This document shows, piece by piece, positions 53,159 to 62,604 of a stretch of DNA of 64,000 nt. This stretch comes from Novosphingobium sp. FKTRR1 (GTDB taxonomy: Bacteria > Pseudomonadota > Alphaproteobacteria > Sphingomonadales > Sphingomonadaceae). The notes under the pieces were generated by a model. It was given only the letters and a program-made list of their open reading frames with translations. It searched no databases and had not been told where the DNA came from. Position numbers and translations under genes: made by a program. The stretch covers positions 124,001 to 188,000 of the forward strand of contig NZ_JAIZDA010000002.1 of the NCBI RefSeq assembly GCF_020404405.1, given 5' to 3'. Position 1 is the first letter of the stretch, and the number at the start of each line of letters is the position of its first letter.

Positions 53159-53347
53159 TCCTCTGATTGCGGCGCGGCCTCGCTCAATCTGCGAGGCGAA
53201 TCAGCGGTAGCAATCGTCGGCAAGTGCGAACCCGGGGGCACGGGGACTGGCTGTGATCGTCCCCCCGGGTCCGGCCCACCAGCACCGTGGGGCGGATGCT
53301 GATGGGGTTGGCGTTGGTTCGGCGGCTCGACACCGCGAACAATGTCA

Positions 53348-53686
53348 TCAACGGCGGCTCAGCACCTTGCGATATTGCGCCGAGGCGAGCGTCTGCTGGG
53401 CAGTGCCGAGGGCGCGGGTGTAGCACTTGCGCGCATTCAGTTCCTCGCTGAGCGGCATGGGGCCGAACGAGGCGCCGCATACCTTGCGCGCAGCCTGGCG
53501 CAGGCGGGCATCGAGCTGGTCCTGACCCTGCGCGCTGGCAAGGTTGAGATCACCATAGCGCACTTCGATCGAGGCGACTTCGACACCGGTTGCCGGTTCG
53601 GCGGCGTGTGCAGCGGGAGCGACCAGAGCGATCGGCGCGATGAGGGCGGCAACGAGGCTGGCAGTGAAGATCGACTTGCGGTTCAT
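53348..53686 (-). CDS. UrcA family protein
   Basis: A 112-residue secreted protein: signal peptide SLVAALIAPIALVAPAAHA, then VEVASIEVRYGDLNLASAQGQDQLDARLRQAARKVCG, matching UrcA (VRYxDLDLxSxxGxxxLxxRIxxAAxxVC), with two cysteines (VCGAS and KCYTR). Function unknown. It stands alone. Confidence 0.88.
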   Translation of the reverse strand: MNRKSIFTASLVAALIAPIALVAPAAHAAEPATGVEVASIEVRYGDLNLASAQGQDQLDARLRQAARKVCGASFGPMPLSEELNARKCYTRALGTAQQTLASAQYRKVLSRR

Positions 53687-53905
53687 GGCAGGGCCTTTCG
53701 GACAAGGAGGGTGAAACAAGAATGCGGCAACTTCTGACTGTCGGGGGCGGCAATTCGTTGCCGTCTGAACATTGTGCTACGCGCCATTAAACTGAAGTTC
53801 ACCCTTGCATCGACAAGCCCTTATCTTGGGCCGACCAGACGTTAAGCATGGCGACGAACCGCCTTGTCTATCCGCTGAACGACAGGAACCACCCTTTTTA
53901 CCGCG

Positions 53906-54211
53906 ATGACAGCGATCGGGATGCGGCCTAACCTGCCTGTGATTATGGCGTTCTTTGTCATCTTTCTGCTTGGTGTCGCCAACTTCGCGATGCACGGCGC
54001 CGTGCTGGCCAATGCCCATCCGCTGTCGGGACCGGCTGCGTGGTTTCGCAACCGATTCAACCGGCGCATGTCGCTCGGGCTGGAGTTTGCGATGCTGCTG
54101 GTTGGCTTGGTACTGGTGGCAAATGAGCAATGCTGGGCAGCTTTTGCCTACATCGGTTATTCCGGATTGAATGCTGTTTCGGCGTGGTTAATCCTTTACC
54201 GCCAAATGTGA
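53906..54211 (+). CDS. Small membrane protein of unknown function
   Basis: A 101-residue protein with three hydrophobic segments (VIMAFFVIFLLGVANFAM, LGLEFAMLLVGLVLVA, AAFAYIGYSGLNAVSAWLIL). A small conserved-looking integral membrane protein, not recognised further. It precedes the phosphoesterase gene by about 90 bases on the same strand. Confidence 0.7.
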   Translation: MTAIGMRPNLPVIMAFFVIFLLGVANFAMHGAVLANAHPLSGPAAWFRNRFNRRMSLGLEFAMLLVGLVLVANEQCWAAFAYIGYSGLNAVSAWLILYRQM

Positions 54212-54302
54212 CGCCCAAGGTAACTCCAAGTGTGCCTGCACCGCGGTTGCAAAAGTGCAGCACCCTGTCACTAGACGGCGTGGAAGGAACCTTGGCTCAC
54301 CG

Positions 54303-55040
54303 ATGACTCGCCTGTTTCACGTCAGCGATCCGCATTTCGGAATGGAAGACCGCCGCGCACTGGCGTGGTTTGCCGAAGCCGTTGCGCGCGAGCGCCCTAG
54401 TGGCATCGCGCTGACCGGCGATCTGACGATGCGCGCCCGCGCCAGCGAATATGCTGCCGCCCGCGCGTGGATTGCCGCGTTGGCAGCCCCCACCGCAATC
54501 GACGTGGGCAACCACGATCTGCCCTATTTCAACCTGATCGAGCGCTTCACCGCCCCCTATCGCCGCTTTCTGGGACTGGAAGGGGCAGCCGAACGACCGG
54601 TGACGCTGCCCGGAGTGGCGCTGGTTTCGATGCCCACCACGGCACGCGCGCAATGGCGGCTCAACTGGTCGAAGGGCCATGTCGCCCCGCGCAATCTTGC
54701 CCGCGCACTCGCCACGATCGATGCGTTGCCTTCCGGCACCCGCGCCATCGTCACCTGCCATCACCCGCTGGTCGAAGCCGGAACGCGCGGCAAGGCGCTG
54801 ACTCGTGGCGGCGCCCATGCGCTTGACGAACTGGCGCGCCGCAACGTGCTCGCCGTGCTGTCAGGGCACGTCCACGATCCGTTCGACCTGCTCCATGAAA
54901 CCGCGAACGGCCCGATTCGCATGATCGGTGCGGGTACGCTGTCGCTGCGGCTGCGTTCGACCCCGCCCAGCTACAACGTGCTGACGATCGACGATGACGG
55001 GCTTGCGCTCGACGTGCGGATGCTGCCTGAACCGACCTGA
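54303..55040 (+). CDS. Metallophosphoesterase
   Basis: A calcineurin-like phosphoesterase of 245 residues with all metal-binding blocks: SDPHFG (near 8), TGDLT, GNHD, CHHP and GHVH. Substrate unknown; cyclic nucleotide or related phosphodiesters are possible. The start at ATG 54303 gives MTRLFHVSDPHFG. It ends in a bidirectional terminator. Confidence 0.9.
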   Translation: MTRLFHVSDPHFGMEDRRALAWFAEAVARERPSGIALTGDLTMRARASEYAAARAWIAALAAPTAIDVGNHDLPYFNLIERFTAPYRRFLGLEGAAERPVTLPGVALVSMPTTARAQWRLNWSKGHVAPRNLARALATIDALPSGTRAIVTCHHPLVEAGTRGKALTRGGAHALDELARRNVLAVLSGHVHDPFDLLHETANGPIRMIGAGTLSLRLRSTPPSYNVLTIDDDGLALDVRMLPEPT

Positions 55041-55066
55041 TCCGCCAGGAACCCATTAGCAAACAG

Positions 55067-55096
55067 AAAAGGGCGCCCGTTGCGGGGCGCCCTTTT
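55067..55096. terminator. Bidirectional terminator
   Basis: Perfect 12-base stem AAAAGGGCGCCC/GGGCGCCCTTTT with a six-base loop, between the convergent phosphoesterase and cytochrome genes. Confidence 0.95.
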
Positions 55097-55117
55097 CCTT
55101 GTTCGAAGGTTGAAACC

Positions 55118-56086
55118 TTACTTCGCGGCCGCAGCCGGGGCCGCAGCGGGCGCACCAAGCTGGAGTTTGCCGCCCTGCGCGTTGAGGTAAGCGATCACGT
55201 CGGCGCGCTGCTTGGCATCGGTCAGACCGGCGAAGGTCATCTTGGTGCCCGCAGCGAACTTGGCGGGGCCAGCAAGCCACTGGTCGAGCGTTGCGGCATC
55301 CCACACGCCCTTGTGCGCCTTCAGCCCGTCGGAGAACGCGAAACCGCCGCGCCCTTCGGCGATGGCATCACCGGCAACGCCGTACAGGTTCGGGCCAATC
55401 CCATTGGCTCCGCCGTTTTCGATGGAGTGGCAGGCCTTGCACTTGGCAAAGACCTTTTCGCCCGAAGCCGCATCGCCAACGATGACGGCAGCCGGGGTCG
55501 CGCCAGCAGGAGCAGCCCCGGCAGCGGGAACCGCTTCAGGCGCGGGCAACGGCAGGTTCGAACCCTTGGAATTGAGATAGAGGATCACGGCAGCGCGATC
55601 TTCGGGGCTGGCAAGACCGGCGAACGACATCTTGGTGCCGTCGGCAAACTTCTTGGGGTTGGTCAGCCATTCGTCAAGCGAGGCAAAATCCCACTTGCCG
55701 CCCTTGGCCTTGAGCGAGTCAGAGAACGCGAAACCGCCGCGACCTTGCGCCATGGCTTCACCGACAACGGCGTACAGGTTGGGGCCGATACCATTGGCCG
55801 CGCCCTGATCGATCGTGTGGCAGGCCTTGCACTTGGCAAAGATGGCTTCGCCCTTGGCCACGTCGGCAGTGGCCAGACGGTTGGCGATCGGCAGGACTGC
55901 CGCAGCAGCGCCAGCGCCGCCTTCGGCTTCCACGCCTTCAATGGCATAGCCAGGCTTTTCAGGCCGTTCAGGCTTGTCGGCGCTGAAATAGTGGCTCGAA
56001 ATGCTCGAAAGCCCAAGCGCCACGATCCCGCCGAACAGTGTCCAACCTGCGATGGTATTGAAACGGTCGTCCATTCCTTGCCCCAT
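55118..56086 (-). CDS. Membrane-anchored dihaem cytochrome c
   Basis: A 322-residue protein with an N-terminal helix (IAGWTLFGGIVALGLSSI), then two class I cytochrome c domains, each with CKACH haem motif (first near 95, second near 210) and the conserved PNLYAVVGE / NLYGVAGDA-type block and terminal Met ligand region (KMSFAGL, KMTFAGL). The two domains are alike, a duplication. Likely an electron shuttle in respiration. The start is 56086 or 56074. It is divergent from pheA. Confidence 0.92.
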   Translation of the reverse strand: MGQGMDDRFNTIAGWTLFGGIVALGLSSISSHYFSADKPERPEKPGYAIEGVEAEGGAGAAAAVLPIANRLATADVAKGEAIFAKCKACHTIDQGAANGIGPNLYAVVGEAMAQGRGGFAFSDSLKAKGGKWDFASLDEWLTNPKKFADGTKMSFAGLASPEDRAAVILYLNSKGSNLPLPAPEAVPAAGAAPAGATPAAVIVGDAASGEKVFAKCKACHSIENGGANGIGPNLYGVAGDAIAEGRGGFAFSDGLKAHKGVWDAATLDQWLAGPAKFAAGTKMTFAGLTDAKQRADVIAYLNAQGGKLQLGAPAAAPAAAAK

Positions 56087-56241
56087 GCTGCGCCCCGCCG
56101 GCACCCACCGACCCCGCGCCTTCTTGACCGTCGCTCTAGTCAGCCCCCTGCCCGCGCGCAAGTGCGTTTGCAGCCCTATCGCTGCACCGGTGCCGAAAGC
56201 TGCTTGCCGGGGCGCTGCGGGGGCCCTAATCGCTCGCGCCC

Positions 56242-57132
56242 ATGCAAAGCTATCCCGCACCCGCGCTCGCCCTTGTTCAGGCGCTGTCCGAAGCCGCCGC
56301 CGCCGATCCGGTGCACGCGGTCGCGTTTCAGGGCGCTCCGGGCGCGAACTCGCACCGCGCCGCGCTGGAGGCCGTGCCCGATGGCGCACCACTGCCGTGC
56401 TTTTCGTTCGAGGATGCGCTCGATGCGGTCAAGGACGGGCGTGCGGGCCTTGCCATCATCCCTATCGAGAATTCGCAGCACGGCCGCGTTGCCGACATCC
56501 ATTTCCTGCTGCCCGAATCCGGCCTGTCGATCGTGGGCGAGCATTTCATGCCGATCCACGCCTGCCTGATGGGGCTGGGCGATGGGCCGTTCACCGCTGC
56601 CTATAGCCACCCGCAGGCGCTCGGCCAGTCGCGACATTATCTGCGCGCACGCGGGATCGTGCCGTTGAGCCATGCCGACACCGCCGGTGCCGCCGCGCAT
56701 GTCGCCGAACTGGGCGATCCGGCCATCGCCGCTCTGGCCCCGAAGATCGCCGCCGAGCTTTATGGCCTGAAGATCGTGGCCGAAAATGTCGAGGATGCGC
56801 CCGACAACACCACCCGCTTCGTGCTGCTTTCCCGCACGCCGCTGGACCCGGCCACCATCGCCGGTCCCGCCATCACGACCTTCGTGTTCGAAGTACGCAA
56901 CATTCCCGGCGCGCTGTACAAGGCGCTGGGCGCCTTTGCCACCAATGCGCTGAACATGACCAAGCTGGAAAGCTATCAGCAAGGCGCCAGCTTTGCCGCG
57001 ACCCGGTTCTATTGCGATGTGGTGGGCAAGCCGGGTGAGCCGGGACTGGATCGCGCGCTTGATGAGCTGCGCTTTTTCGCCACCGACGTGCGCGTGCTGG
57101 GCACCTATCCGCTGGGCCGCGAGCGCGGCTGA
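56242..57132 (+). CDS. pheA: Prephenate dehydratase
   Basis: Converts prephenate to phenylpyruvate in phenylalanine synthesis. The 296-residue protein has the PDT domain (VAFQGAPGANSHRAA, IPIENSQHGRVADIHFLL, NTTRFVLLSR, with the catalytic Thr-Arg-Phe) and a C-terminal ACT domain (TTFVFEVRNIPGALYKAL with MTKLESYQQG). It is monofunctional, without a chorismate mutase domain. Confidence 0.96.
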   Translation: MQSYPAPALALVQALSEAAAADPVHAVAFQGAPGANSHRAALEAVPDGAPLPCFSFEDALDAVKDGRAGLAIIPIENSQHGRVADIHFLLPESGLSIVGEHFMPIHACLMGLGDGPFTAAYSHPQALGQSRHYLRARGIVPLSHADTAGAAAHVAELGDPAIAALAPKIAAELYGLKIVAENVEDAPDNTTRFVLLSRTPLDPATIAGPAITTFVFEVRNIPGALYKALGAFATNALNMTKLESYQQGASFAATRFYCDVVGKPGEPGLDRALDELRFFATDVRVLGTYPLGRERG

Positions 57133-57211
57133 CGCCAATGTCGAGGCGCTCCGGCTTGCGGCCCGCCCGACAACGTGCGACGAGGTGCGCGTGGGGACAG
57201 CAGGCGGACCG

Positions 57212-57862
57212 GTGACGGCTCATTCCGGGGCTCAATCAGCCGAACAGGCATGGCGCGCGGCGCGTGACCTGGGCGATATCCAGTTCGCACCCGCCCCGCC
57301 CGACCCGGTGATTCCTCCCAATCCGCCGCCCGAATGGTTGCTGAAGACGCTTGAGTTCATCGGCAAGCTGCTCAAACCGCTCGGCCAGTTGCTGGGCCGC
57401 GGGTGGAGCGTTATCGAACTGCTGCTGCTGGCAGGCGCCGTGATCGGTATCGCGTGGATTGCGTGGACCTTGCTGTGGCCGCTGTGGCGCGATCGTGCCC
57501 AACGCCGCCGCACCCCTGCGCCGGAGTGGGCGCCGACGCGCGAAGCGGCGCTGGCCCTGCTCGAAGATGCCGACCGATTGGCCGCCGAAGGCCGCTTTGG
57601 CGAGGCGGCGCACTTGCTCTTGCAGCGAAGCGTCCACCAGATCGCCAGCGCGAGGCCCGACTGGCTTTCCCCTTCCAGCACCGCGCGTGAGATCGCCACT
57701 TTGGGCGCGCTGCCCGCCGCCGCCCGCACCGCCTTTGCGGTGATCGCGCGCGAGGTGGAGCGCAGTCTGTTCGCGCTGCAGGGACTGTCGGCCGAGGACT
57801 GGACCCGCGCGCGCGCCGCCTACGCCGACTTCGCGTTGCAGCGGCTGGGCACTACGGCATGA
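57212..57862 (+). CDS. DUF4129 domain membrane protein
   Basis: A 216-residue protein. A hydrophobic helix (VIELLLLAGAVIGIAWIAWTLLWPLW) is followed by a C-terminal DUF4129 region (RTPAPEWAPTREAALALLEDADRLAAEGRFGEAAHLLLQRSVHQI). The start is GTG 57212 or 57191, both with Shine-Dalgarno-like bases. It opens the six-gene operon, overlaps the DUF4350 gene by 4 bases, and its molecular role is unknown. Confidence 0.8.
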   Translation: MTAHSGAQSAEQAWRAARDLGDIQFAPAPPDPVIPPNPPPEWLLKTLEFIGKLLKPLGQLLGRGWSVIELLLLAGAVIGIAWIAWTLLWPLWRDRAQRRRTPAPEWAPTREAALALLEDADRLAAEGRFGEAAHLLLQRSVHQIASARPDWLSPSSTAREIATLGALPAAARTAFAVIAREVERSLFALQGLSAEDWTRARAAYADFALQRLGTTA

Positions 57863-59181
57863 GCGGCGGCCCCTCGCCCTTCGCGCGCGGCACGCTGATC
57901 GGCATGGTGCTGATCGGACTGCTGGCATTCGTGGCACTGCTCTATGCGCTGGGCAATCAGGGCGGGCCGCTCAACAACGGCGGCGGCCATGCCGGTGGGC
58001 GCGGGCTCAACGGCTATGCCGCGCTGGCCGCCATGCTCGAAGCCGACGGCATGCAAGTGCAGCGCATCCGTTCCAAGCAGGCGCTGGCACAACCGGGCCT
58101 GCTGGTCCTGACCCCGCCCGCCGACGCCGATGGCAGCAAGATCGCGCAGATCGTCGAAGCGCGGCGGCGGATCGGGCCGACGCTGGTGGTCACCCCCAAA
58201 TGGCTGGTGCTGCCGGTGAACCGCAAGAACTGGTTCGACCCGCAACGGCGCAAAGGCTGGACCCGCACCGCCGGCACGGACGCGCCCGAGTGGAAAGGCT
58301 TTGCCGACAACGTTACCGTCAGCATCGGCCGCGCCGCCGACAAGGGCCTCTGGCAAAGCGTCGACAAGAGCACAGGTACAGGCTCAGGTACAGGTACTGG
58401 CACAGGCACACAATCCGGCCACCTGCCCGCACCGGCCACAGTCGAGACCGGCAGCGGCAAGGGGCTGATCCCGCTGGTCACCACGGCGGACGGACGCATG
58501 CTGGCCGCCTATGCCGAAGATGCCGGGGCCTATCCCGCACTCGATTCCTGGGCCAACATGCAAGGCGGTGAGGACACCGACCTCTATCCGCTGGTCTATG
58601 TGTTCGAGCCCGACTTGCTCGACAACTGGGGCATGGCCGACCGGGCGACCGGGCTGCTGGCCTATCGCCTGATCATGGCCAGTGCGATGACGCGCACCCA
58701 GCCGGTGATGTTCGATCTGACGCTCAACGGCCTTGGCGCCAATCGCAACCTGCTGACGCTTGCGTTCGAACCGCCGTTCTTGGCGGCAACGCTGTGCCTG
58801 CTGCTGGCGCTTGTAGCGGTGGTGTGGCGCGCGTTCCTGCCGTTCGGCCCACGCCTGATCCGCGCGCGCGAGATCGCGGCGGGCAAGACCGCGCTGGTCG
58901 GTACGAGCGCGGCGCTGGTCCGCCGTGCAGGGCGGTTGCACCTGATCGCCGCCCCTTATGCCGACGCGTCGCGCGAACGGCTGGTGCTGGCGCTGGGCCT
59001 ACCGCGCGGTCGATTGCGCACCCAGTCCGAAACCGCGATCGATGCTGCCCAAGCCAGACGCGGCATCCCCGGTCCACGGTATTCCGATCTTGCCGCGGCG
59101 CTGCGCGCGGCGCGCCACCCGCACGATCTGGCCCGCAGTGCCCGTGCCTTGCAGAATCTTGAAAAGGAACTGGTGCGATGA
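57859..59181 (+). CDS. DUF4350 domain membrane protein
   Basis: A 440-residue protein with an N-terminal helix (LIGMVLIGLLAFVALLYALG), an extracytoplasmic domain (about 40-290) of DUF4350 type, and a second helix near 303-323 (LAATLCLLLALVAVVWRAFL). Residues near 173-186 hold a Thr/Gly/Ser repeat (TGTGSGTGTGTGT) encoded by a repetitive six-base pattern, AT-richer than its surroundings. It overlaps moxR by 4 bases. Unknown function. Confidence 0.82.
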   Translation: MSGGPSPFARGTLIGMVLIGLLAFVALLYALGNQGGPLNNGGGHAGGRGLNGYAALAAMLEADGMQVQRIRSKQALAQPGLLVLTPPADADGSKIAQIVEARRRIGPTLVVTPKWLVLPVNRKNWFDPQRRKGWTRTAGTDAPEWKGFADNVTVSIGRAADKGLWQSVDKSTGTGSGTGTGTGTQSGHLPAPATVETGSGKGLIPLVTTADGRMLAAYAEDAGAYPALDSWANMQGGEDTDLYPLVYVFEPDLLDNWGMADRATGLLAYRLIMASAMTRTQPVMFDLTLNGLGANRNLLTLAFEPPFLAATLCLLLALVAVVWRAFLPFGPRLIRAREIAAGKTALVGTSAALVRRAGRLHLIAAPYADASRERLVLALGLPRGRLRTQSETAIDAAQARRGIPGPRYSDLAAALRAARHPHDLARSARALQNLEKELVR

Positions 59182-60134
59182 CGCTCGACGATGTGCGCGA
59201 TCTGGCAGGTGCGATCCGCGCCGAAGTGGCCAAGGCGGTGGTGGGTCAGGACGCGGTGGTCGATCACCTGCTGACCGCGCTGTTCGCCGGTGGGCACGTG
59301 CTGCTCGAAGGGCCTCCGGGCACGGCCAAGACTTTCCTTGCCCAGACTTTCGCCACCGCGCTCGGGCTCGATTACGGCCGCATCCAGTTCACGCCCGACC
59401 TGATGCCGGGGGACATTCTGGGGTCGAACCTGTTCAACTTCCAGACCAGCCAGTTCACCCTGACACGCGGGCCGATCTTCCACGAGCTGCTGCTGGCGGA
59501 CGAGATCAACCGCACCCCGCCAAAGACGCAGGCCGCGCTGCTTGAAGCGATGCAGGAGCGCCGGGTGACGCTCGATGGCGCGGTCCACGCACTCTCCGAC
59601 CGTTTCATGGTCGTGGCCACGCAAAACCCGATCGAAAGCCAGGGTGTCTATCCGCTGCCCGAAGCGCAATTGGACCGCTTCCTGTTCAAGCTGCTGGTGC
59701 CCTACCCCTCGGTGGCCGAAGAAGCGCAGATCATTGCCCGCTATGGTCAGGGACGCGGGGCGCCCCGTCCGGCCGATCTGGGCGTCGTCGCGGTGGCCGA
59801 TGCTTCGCGGATCGCTGCGGCCAATGCTGCCATCGCGCAAGTGACGCTGTCGGACAGCGTGGTCGACTATGTCGTGCGGCTGGTGCGCGCCACGCGCGAA
59901 AGCCCCGATCTGGTGAGTGGTGCCTCGCCCCGCGCCGGGGTCGTGCTGGCCGGAGCCGCCCGCGCCCGCGCCGCACTCGATGGCCGCGACTATGTGCTGC
60001 CCGATGATGTAAAGGCGCTCGCGCTTGCCGCGCTGCGGCACCGCATGCTGCTCTCGCCCGCCGCCGAGATCGAGGGACGCGAGGTCGAAGCGATCGTCAG
60101 CGGGCTGATCGAGCGGACCGAGGCGCCGCGCTGA
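59178..60134 (+). CDS. MoxR-family AAA+ ATPase
   Basis: A 318-residue AAA+ chaperone-like ATPase. Walker A is GPPGTAKTFL (near 46-55), Walker B is LLLADEINRTPPKTQAALLEAM, with sensor and arginine-finger blocks ATQNPIESQGVYPLPEAQLDRF, and the C-terminal lid. MoxR proteins act with DUF58/vWA partners to mature or assemble complexes; here the partner is the next gene. Overlaps the DUF4350 stop. Confidence 0.94.
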   Translation: MTLDDVRDLAGAIRAEVAKAVVGQDAVVDHLLTALFAGGHVLLEGPPGTAKTFLAQTFATALGLDYGRIQFTPDLMPGDILGSNLFNFQTSQFTLTRGPIFHELLLADEINRTPPKTQAALLEAMQERRVTLDGAVHALSDRFMVVATQNPIESQGVYPLPEAQLDRFLFKLLVPYPSVAEEAQIIARYGQGRGAPRPADLGVVAVADASRIAAANAAIAQVTLSDSVVDYVVRLVRATRESPDLVSGASPRAGVVLAGAARARAALDGRDYVLPDDVKALALAALRHRMLLSPAAEIEGREVEAIVSGLIERTEAPR

Positions 60135-60136
60135 GC

Positions 60137-61483
60137 GTGGCAATCCGCCTGCGCCTTCAGGCCATCCCGGCCTTTCTGCCAGCGCCGCGCGCGGTGCTGG
60201 CGCTGGCATTGGCCGCGCCCGCGGCATTGGTGCTGGCAGCGTTCGCGCCAGGCCTGTGGATCGTGGCCCCGGCACTGGGCGGCGCGCTGAGCGTGCTGGT
60301 GCTGCTCGATGCGCTGTTTGCCGGAACGCTGGCCGACTTGCGCGTGATCGTGCCGGCCGATGCCGAAGTGGGCGAACCGCTGCGGATGAGCGTGCTGGCC
60401 GAACTTGCCCGCGCCGGTGCCCGTGCGCGACCGGTCGTGGCGTTGGCGCTCGATCCGCGCCTGCTGAAAGGCGGACGGCTTGAACTGGCGTTGCAACCAA
60501 CGCCCGGTGGCTGGCAGGGCAACGCCGAACTGCGCCCGCTGTTGCGCGGCACCGCTGCGGTCAGCCGCGTGTGGCTGCGCTGGCGCGGGCCGCTGGGACT
60601 GGCCGAACGGATGGTCGCGCGCCCGCTCGACCTGACGATCCGCGTGCGCCCCTCGCTTGCGCCGCTGCGCAGCCCGGCGCTGCAACTGTTCCTGCGCGAT
60701 TCGAGTTTCGGCCTCGTCGCGCGGCGCATCCGCGGCGAAGGCACCGAGTTCGAGGCGCTGGCCGATTACGAGCCCGGCATGGATCGGCGACGGATCGACT
60801 GGAAGTCCTCGGCCCGCCACGCCCGGCTTTTCGCGCGCGAATACGAAACCGAACGCAACAACCAGATCGTGTTCGCCTTCGATTGCGGTCAGGCCATGTG
60901 CGAGCCGGTGGCCGGAGTCTCGCGGCTTGACCGGGCGATCACCGCCGGACTGACGACCGCGTGGGTCGCGTTGAAGGCGCAGGACCGCATCGCGCTGTTC
61001 GGCTTTGCCGCGCGGCCGCAAGTGCTCACCCCGTTCATTACCGCCTCGCGCGATTTTGCCCGGCTGCAGCAGGCCGCCGCCAGTCTTGACTACCGCGCCG
61101 AGGAACCCAACTTCACACTGGCCATTGCCACCCTGACCGCGCGGTTGCAGCGCCGCTCGCTGGTGGTGATCTTCTCGGAATTCACCGACCCGACCAGCGC
61201 CGAAATGATGATCGAGACGGTGCGCCGTCTGGTCGACAGGCACGTCGTGGTCTTCGTGGTGCTGGCCGATGCCGAGCTGACCGGCCTTGCCGGCGCGACC
61301 GTCGACAGCGTTCATGACGCGGCCATGGCGGTGGCGGCTGGCAGCCTGCAGCGCCAGCGCGCGCTGGTTCTGCAACGGCTGCGCCATCTGGGGGTACGGG
61401 TTATCGAAGCCCCATACGACGTTGTCGGCACGCGGCTGCTCGACACCTATCTGGCCATCAAGCGCGAAGGGGCGATCGGATGA
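60137..61483 (+). CDS. DUF58 domain protein (vWA-like)
   Basis: A 448-residue protein. Two N-terminal helices (about 15-55) precede a DUF58 domain with the signature FEALADYEPGMDRRRIDWKSSARHARLFAREYE and the vWA-like VFAFDCGQAM. It typically works with MoxR ATPases. The start is GTG 60137, 2 bases after moxR. The stop overlaps the SpoIIM-like start by 4 bases. Confidence 0.93.
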   Translation: MAIRLRLQAIPAFLPAPRAVLALALAAPAALVLAAFAPGLWIVAPALGGALSVLVLLDALFAGTLADLRVIVPADAEVGEPLRMSVLAELARAGARARPVVALALDPRLLKGGRLELALQPTPGGWQGNAELRPLLRGTAAVSRVWLRWRGPLGLAERMVARPLDLTIRVRPSLAPLRSPALQLFLRDSSFGLVARRIRGEGTEFEALADYEPGMDRRRIDWKSSARHARLFAREYETERNNQIVFAFDCGQAMCEPVAGVSRLDRAITAGLTTAWVALKAQDRIALFGFAARPQVLTPFITASRDFARLQQAAASLDYRAEEPNFTLAIATLTARLQRRSLVVIFSEFTDPTSAEMMIETVRRLVDRHVVVFVVLADAELTGLAGATVDSVHDAAMAVAAGSLQRQRALVLQRLRHLGVRVIEAPYDVVGTRLLDTYLAIKREGAIG

Positions 61484-62604
61484 GCACGACTGAAGGCTCG
61501 TCTGCAAGCTCGTTGGCCGGAACGCTGGCAGGATCGCTTTCCGGCACCGTCTCGGGCTGGTTCGGCCGCTCGCGCGCGGCTGCCGTGGCCGATATCGAGA
61601 CCGCAGCACTGCGCTCCGACCGCTTCCGTCTGGCGCGCGAGGGCGACTGGCAACGGCTGGAGGCCATCGTCGCGCGGATCGAGCGCGGACGGCTGCGCGG
61701 CCTGTCGGACGACGATCTGCTGGCGCTGCCCGTGCTGTATCGCACCGTGGCATCCAGTCTTGCAATCGCGCGCGAAACCTCGCTCGATCAGGCGACGCTC
61801 GCTTATCTTGAAGCGCTCGTGCAGCGCGCATGGTTCGTCGTCTATGGCCCGCGCGAAGGACTGGGCGCATGGGTCCGGCGCTTCTTCGGCGGTGGCTGGG
61901 GAGCATCGGTCCGCGCGCTGGGCAGCGACGTGCTGATCGCATTGGCACTGATGGTGGCCGGAACGATCGCGGGCTACCTGCTCGTAGCGGGCAATGCCGA
62001 CTGGTACTATGCGCTCGTCCCCGGCAGCGATGGCGACGCCCGTGTCCCCGGCGCCAGCCGCGCCGCGCTGTTGGCCACCCTGTTCGGCCAGCAGAAGCAG
62101 GAAGGCCTGTCGATCTTCGCCGCCTATCTGTTCAGCAACAACGCGCAAGTATCGATCCTTGCCTTCGCGCTCGGGTTCGCGTTCGGCCTGCCCTCGATCC
62201 TGCTGCTGGTCCACAACACCGCGATGCTCGGCGCGCTGTTGTGGCTCTACCATGGGCAAGGGCTGGACCTCGAAATCGTCGGCTGGCTGTCGGTTCACGG
62301 CACGACCGAGCTGTTCGCGATCCTGCTGGCAGGCGCCAGCGGCATCCACATCGGCCGCGCGATGGCCTTTCCCGGCGATCGCTCGGTACTCGACGCTGCG
62401 GCGCAGGCCGGACGGCGCACCGCGCAAGTGATGGTCGGCGTCGTGTTGATGCTCATCGTCGCTGCGCTTCTGGAAGGATTTGCGCGGCAACTGCTCGATT
62501 CCACCGCCTCGCGGCTGATCGTCGGCGGGTTCATGCTGGTGTTCTGGATCGGTTATTTCTTCGCCTGGCGGCGCGACCGGCTGCCGCTGGGAGAGGACCG
62601 CTGA
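61480..62604 (+). CDS. SpoIIM-like (stage II sporulation protein M) membrane protein
   Basis: A 374-residue protein: a cytoplasmic N-terminal region (about 1-120) and a membrane domain of five or six helices, including LIALALMVAGTIAGYLLV, VSILAFALGFAFGLPSILLLVHN and LFAILLAGASGIHIG, matching the SpoIIM/DUF95 family. Here it is not linked to sporulation. It overlaps both neighbours (4 bases before, 1 base after). Function unknown, with the MoxR operon as the best clue. Confidence 0.88.
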   Translation: MSTTEGSSASSLAGTLAGSLSGTVSGWFGRSRAAAVADIETAALRSDRFRLAREGDWQRLEAIVARIERGRLRGLSDDDLLALPVLYRTVASSLAIARETSLDQATLAYLEALVQRAWFVVYGPREGLGAWVRRFFGGGWGASVRALGSDVLIALALMVAGTIAGYLLVAGNADWYYALVPGSDGDARVPGASRAALLATLFGQQKQEGLSIFAAYLFSNNAQVSILAFALGFAFGLPSILLLVHNTAMLGALLWLYHGQGLDLEIVGWLSVHGTTELFAILLAGASGIHIGRAMAFPGDRSVLDAAAQAGRRTAQVMVGVVLMLIVAALLEGFARQLLDSTASRLIVGGFMLVFWIGYFFAWRRDRLPLGEDR

